This document shows positions 62,185 through 64,000 of a stretch of DNA of 64,000 bases, in pieces. Position numbers and translations under genes: made by a program. The number at the start of each line of letters is the position of its first letter. Positions within the stretch are counted from its first letter, which is position 1. Source of the DNA: Paraniabella ginsengisoli (GTDB lineage Bacteria; Bacteroidota; Bacteroidia; Chitinophagales; Chitinophagaceae); the NCBI RefSeq assembly GCF_022513635.1, contig NZ_JAKWBL010000004.1:868001-932000 (forward strand). The letters run 5' to 3'. Below the pieces are notes generated by a model. That model was not told where the DNA came from and made no database searches. It saw nothing but the letters and a program-made list of their open reading frames with translations.

Positions 62185-62547
62185 CTATTTCCTCTTCTTA
62201 TATTTTATGGCAACATTTGCAACGCCGGCATTTACCATGTCTAAACGTTTTGCTGCTTTTTTTGTAAGATCAATAATTCTTCCTTCAACAAAAGGCCCTC
62301 TGTCGTTAATAAGAACTTTTATCTTTTTTCCATTATTGAGGTTGGTTACTTTCACTTTAGTACCAAATGGCAATGTTTTATGAGCAGCCGTCATTTTAGA
62401 TTGTTTAAAAACGGCACCGCTGGCTGTTTTCCGACCCACAAACTTATCTGCATAGAAAGAGGCTTTGCCTGTTTCCGTTATTTTTCTGCTACAACTAAAG
62501 AGCAAAAGAGTAGAAAAGATTAATATTATCAGAGCTGTTCTCGTCAT
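62185..62547 (-). CDS. RlpA-family septal ring lytic transglycosylase-like lipoprotein
   Basis: 120 residues. Signal MTRTALIILIFSTLLLFSC with lipobox FSCS. Double-psi beta-barrel: GKASFYADKFVGRKTASGAV, TLPFGTKVKVTNLNNGKKIK, VLINDRGPFVEGRIIDLTKK. The RGP...RIIDLT motif with the catalytic aspartate is present. No SPOR domain, so it probably lacks septal targeting by denuded glycan. Confidence 0.92.
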   Translation of the reverse strand: MTRTALIILIFSTLLLFSCSRKITETGKASFYADKFVGRKTASGAVFKQSKMTAAHKTLPFGTKVKVTNLNNGKKIKVLINDRGPFVEGRIIDLTKKAAKRLDMVNAGVANVAIKYKKRK

Positions 62548-62728
62548 CTTTTTTTAATTTTGTTAACGACCAAAAATAAAGTATAGTTATCACAGTCTGT
62601 ATCGTATTCGGTTTTATTTACTAATCATGCAGATTGAAACAACTTGGATTAACTGCTGTTAACTGCATTGTGTAAGCTAATTTTGCTCAGAGGATAACGA
62701 AGCCCTCTAAAAATCAAATCTGTCAATA

Positions 62729-62995
62729 ATGGAATTTGTAGATGCTTTAGGTTATACAGCCGGCCTTTTAACCACGCTGACTTTTTTACCTCAGGTTATT
62801 AAAACTGTAAAAGAAAAGTCGGCGAAAGATGTTGCCTTAAATATGTTTTTAATTGCGGCAGCCAATCAGATATTATGGATCATTTATGGCGTGCTTAAAA
62901 ACGATCTGGTTATTATACTTACTAATGTTTTGATATTAGGCCTGTCATTAACAATGATCTTTTTGAAATTGAAGTTCGGTCGATCTTCAGTCTGA
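62729..62995 (+). CDS. SemiSWEET sugar transporter
   Basis: 88 residues, three helices, one PQ-loop repeat. The proline-glutamine motif is in LTTLTFLPQVIKTVKEKSAK and a conserved asparagine in AANQILWIIYG. Works as a dimer to let sugars cross the inner membrane. The length is typical. Substrate unknown. Confidence 0.93.
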   Translation: MEFVDALGYTAGLLTTLTFLPQVIKTVKEKSAKDVALNMFLIAAANQILWIIYGVLKNDLVIILTNVLILGLSLTMIFLKLKFGRSSV

Positions 62996-63003
62996 TTGGA
63001 TAT

Positions 63004-64000
63004 TTAAAAATTGAACCGGAGACTACCAAAAATGCCAAAGTTTTTGATGGAAGAAACGGGTTGTTTTTCAGGTAACACCCGCCAGATGAAATCAACTCTA
63101 AACACGCGTAAAATATTATCAACGCCAGTTCCTAACTCAAGATAAGTTTTCCCATCAAGCGATAAGAAATTGCTGCCCTGCTTGTAATTTAGTGATTTGT
63201 TGGCATCGGAAAGCGAGCCCCATAAAGCTTTTACGGTATAAAACTGCCTGAACTTTAGTTTAGGTAAAATCTTAAATATGCCGTTCCCAATATTATGTTC
63301 ATAATTAAGACCCGCAAAACGATCATGTATATACTGATAGCGGATCATAGTATTAAATGCATATTTGTTGTAATAGTATAGTTCATTGCCCGGTGCCACG
63401 TCTAAAAAAGTGTAAGGAGCTGCTCCAAAAGTCTGGCCGGCATATACCTGATAATTAATAATACCAAATGGAGGTGTTTTGATATAATCAGAAACAGCAA
63501 ACAAAACCTTTGAATAATTATACTTACTATTTAAAATGCCTGGAACTGCTTTTGTATATGTGGCTTCCACAATTGGATAAGGACTACCAAGACTTGCTCT
63601 GTAAAAGGTTGATTCCAAAAATTTCTCCAGGAAAGCAAATCTCAATCGAACAGAAAATTCAGTTGTGGTCAATCTTTTTAGCCCTGTTCCAAAAGAGTCC
63701 GCGGGTAACAAATTGGCTAAGGGAGTATACGTTTTATTAGTTGCGGTAGCTTTAATGGAAAAGCCATTACGAAGCTCATTAAAAAATTCAAAACTACCCT
63801 CTTCCAGGTTTATAAACTTCATTGGAATGTTGGGTTTGCGAACGGCAAACGAAAAAATATTATCAGAAGAAATTTCTCCATAATAACGCTGCCCAAAATC
63901 CAGGTCGTTTTTATAAGCCAGAGACCAGTATTGACGCGGATCTTTTTAGGCAGATAGAAAAGTTCGCCCATACCCTTTAGCTTCTTATCGTTAAAACCAT
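63004..64000 (-). CDS. DUF5686-type outer membrane protein, 3' part only, frame broken
   Basis: The reading frame leaves the window. The visible about 330 residues form the C-terminal barrel of the DUF5686/carboxypeptidase-like family (GKTYLELGTGVDNILRVFRV, DFIWRVLPEKQPVSSI, final FGIFGSLRFNF). Upstream, GFNDKKLKGMGELFYLPKK and DPRQYWSLAYKNDLDFGQRY are in separate frames, joined by adding one A to the A5 run near 63946. Convergent with SemiSWEET, 8 bp apart. Confidence 0.8.

Overview
The window reads as chromosomal DNA of a Bacteroidota bacterium, most likely family Chitinophagaceae. The evidence is two SusC/SusD pairs, BamA with two OmpH/Skp paralogues, TonB receptors, DUF4143, DUF4302 and DUF5686 proteins, a split MetH, AT-rich DNA, and promoters of the Bacteroidota type (TTTG - about 19 nt - TAnnTTTG). 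I saw no rRNA, tRNA, prophage, insertion sequence or CRISPR array.

Layout. 1-5.1 kb: small c-type cytochrome, 2-oxoacid:ferredoxin oxidoreductase beta subunit, tsaC, acpS, the yidD-rnpA-rpmH cluster, a PIN toxin-antitoxin pair and murI. 5.2-10.2 kb: envelope biogenesis cluster uppS-bamA-ompH-ompH. 10.8-24.3 kb: S10 peptidase, kbl, a DUF4143 ATPase preceded by an array of 32-bp palindromes, dinB, rimM-rpsP, ffh, lptF and a cation efflux gene. 24.3-44.9 kb: a sulfur locus with an Rrf2 regulator, SusC/SusD, peroxiredoxin, cysH, cysD, an embedded toxin-antitoxin pair, cysN, cobA, cysJ, cysI, cysE, a fused siroheme-synthase/TauE-SafE permease and a TonB receptor. 45.2-53.7 kb: a putative beta-propeller protein, an outer membrane beta-barrel protein and a two-gene methionine synthase. 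54.1-61.4 kb: a nutrient import locus (SusC, SusD, HExxH lipoprotein, DUF4302 lipoprotein). 61.5-64 kb: a small membrane protein, YqgE, RlpA, SemiSWEET and the 3' part of a DUF5686 gene.

The sulfur locus forms an almost complete path: sulfate activation (CysDN), APS/PAPS reduction (CysH), sulfite reduction (CysJI), siroheme supply for CysI (CobA plus the Met8-like domain of the fusion), and O-acetylserine supply (CysE). A motif CTAC-N7-GTAG overlaps the -33 box of the peroxiredoxin promoter and of a second promoter at the head of the TonB-receptor leader. It is a candidate operator for the Rrf2 protein.

A dominating feature is reading-frame breakage. Roughly 35-38 single-base frame breaks, nearly all in homopolymers and nearly all explained by one missing base, interrupt about 25 genes, including essential ones (rpsP, bamA, murI, uppS, rimM). 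I therefore treat them as sequence errors and annotate each such gene over its full reconstructed span. Intergenic DNA also carries several families of short dispersed repeats.
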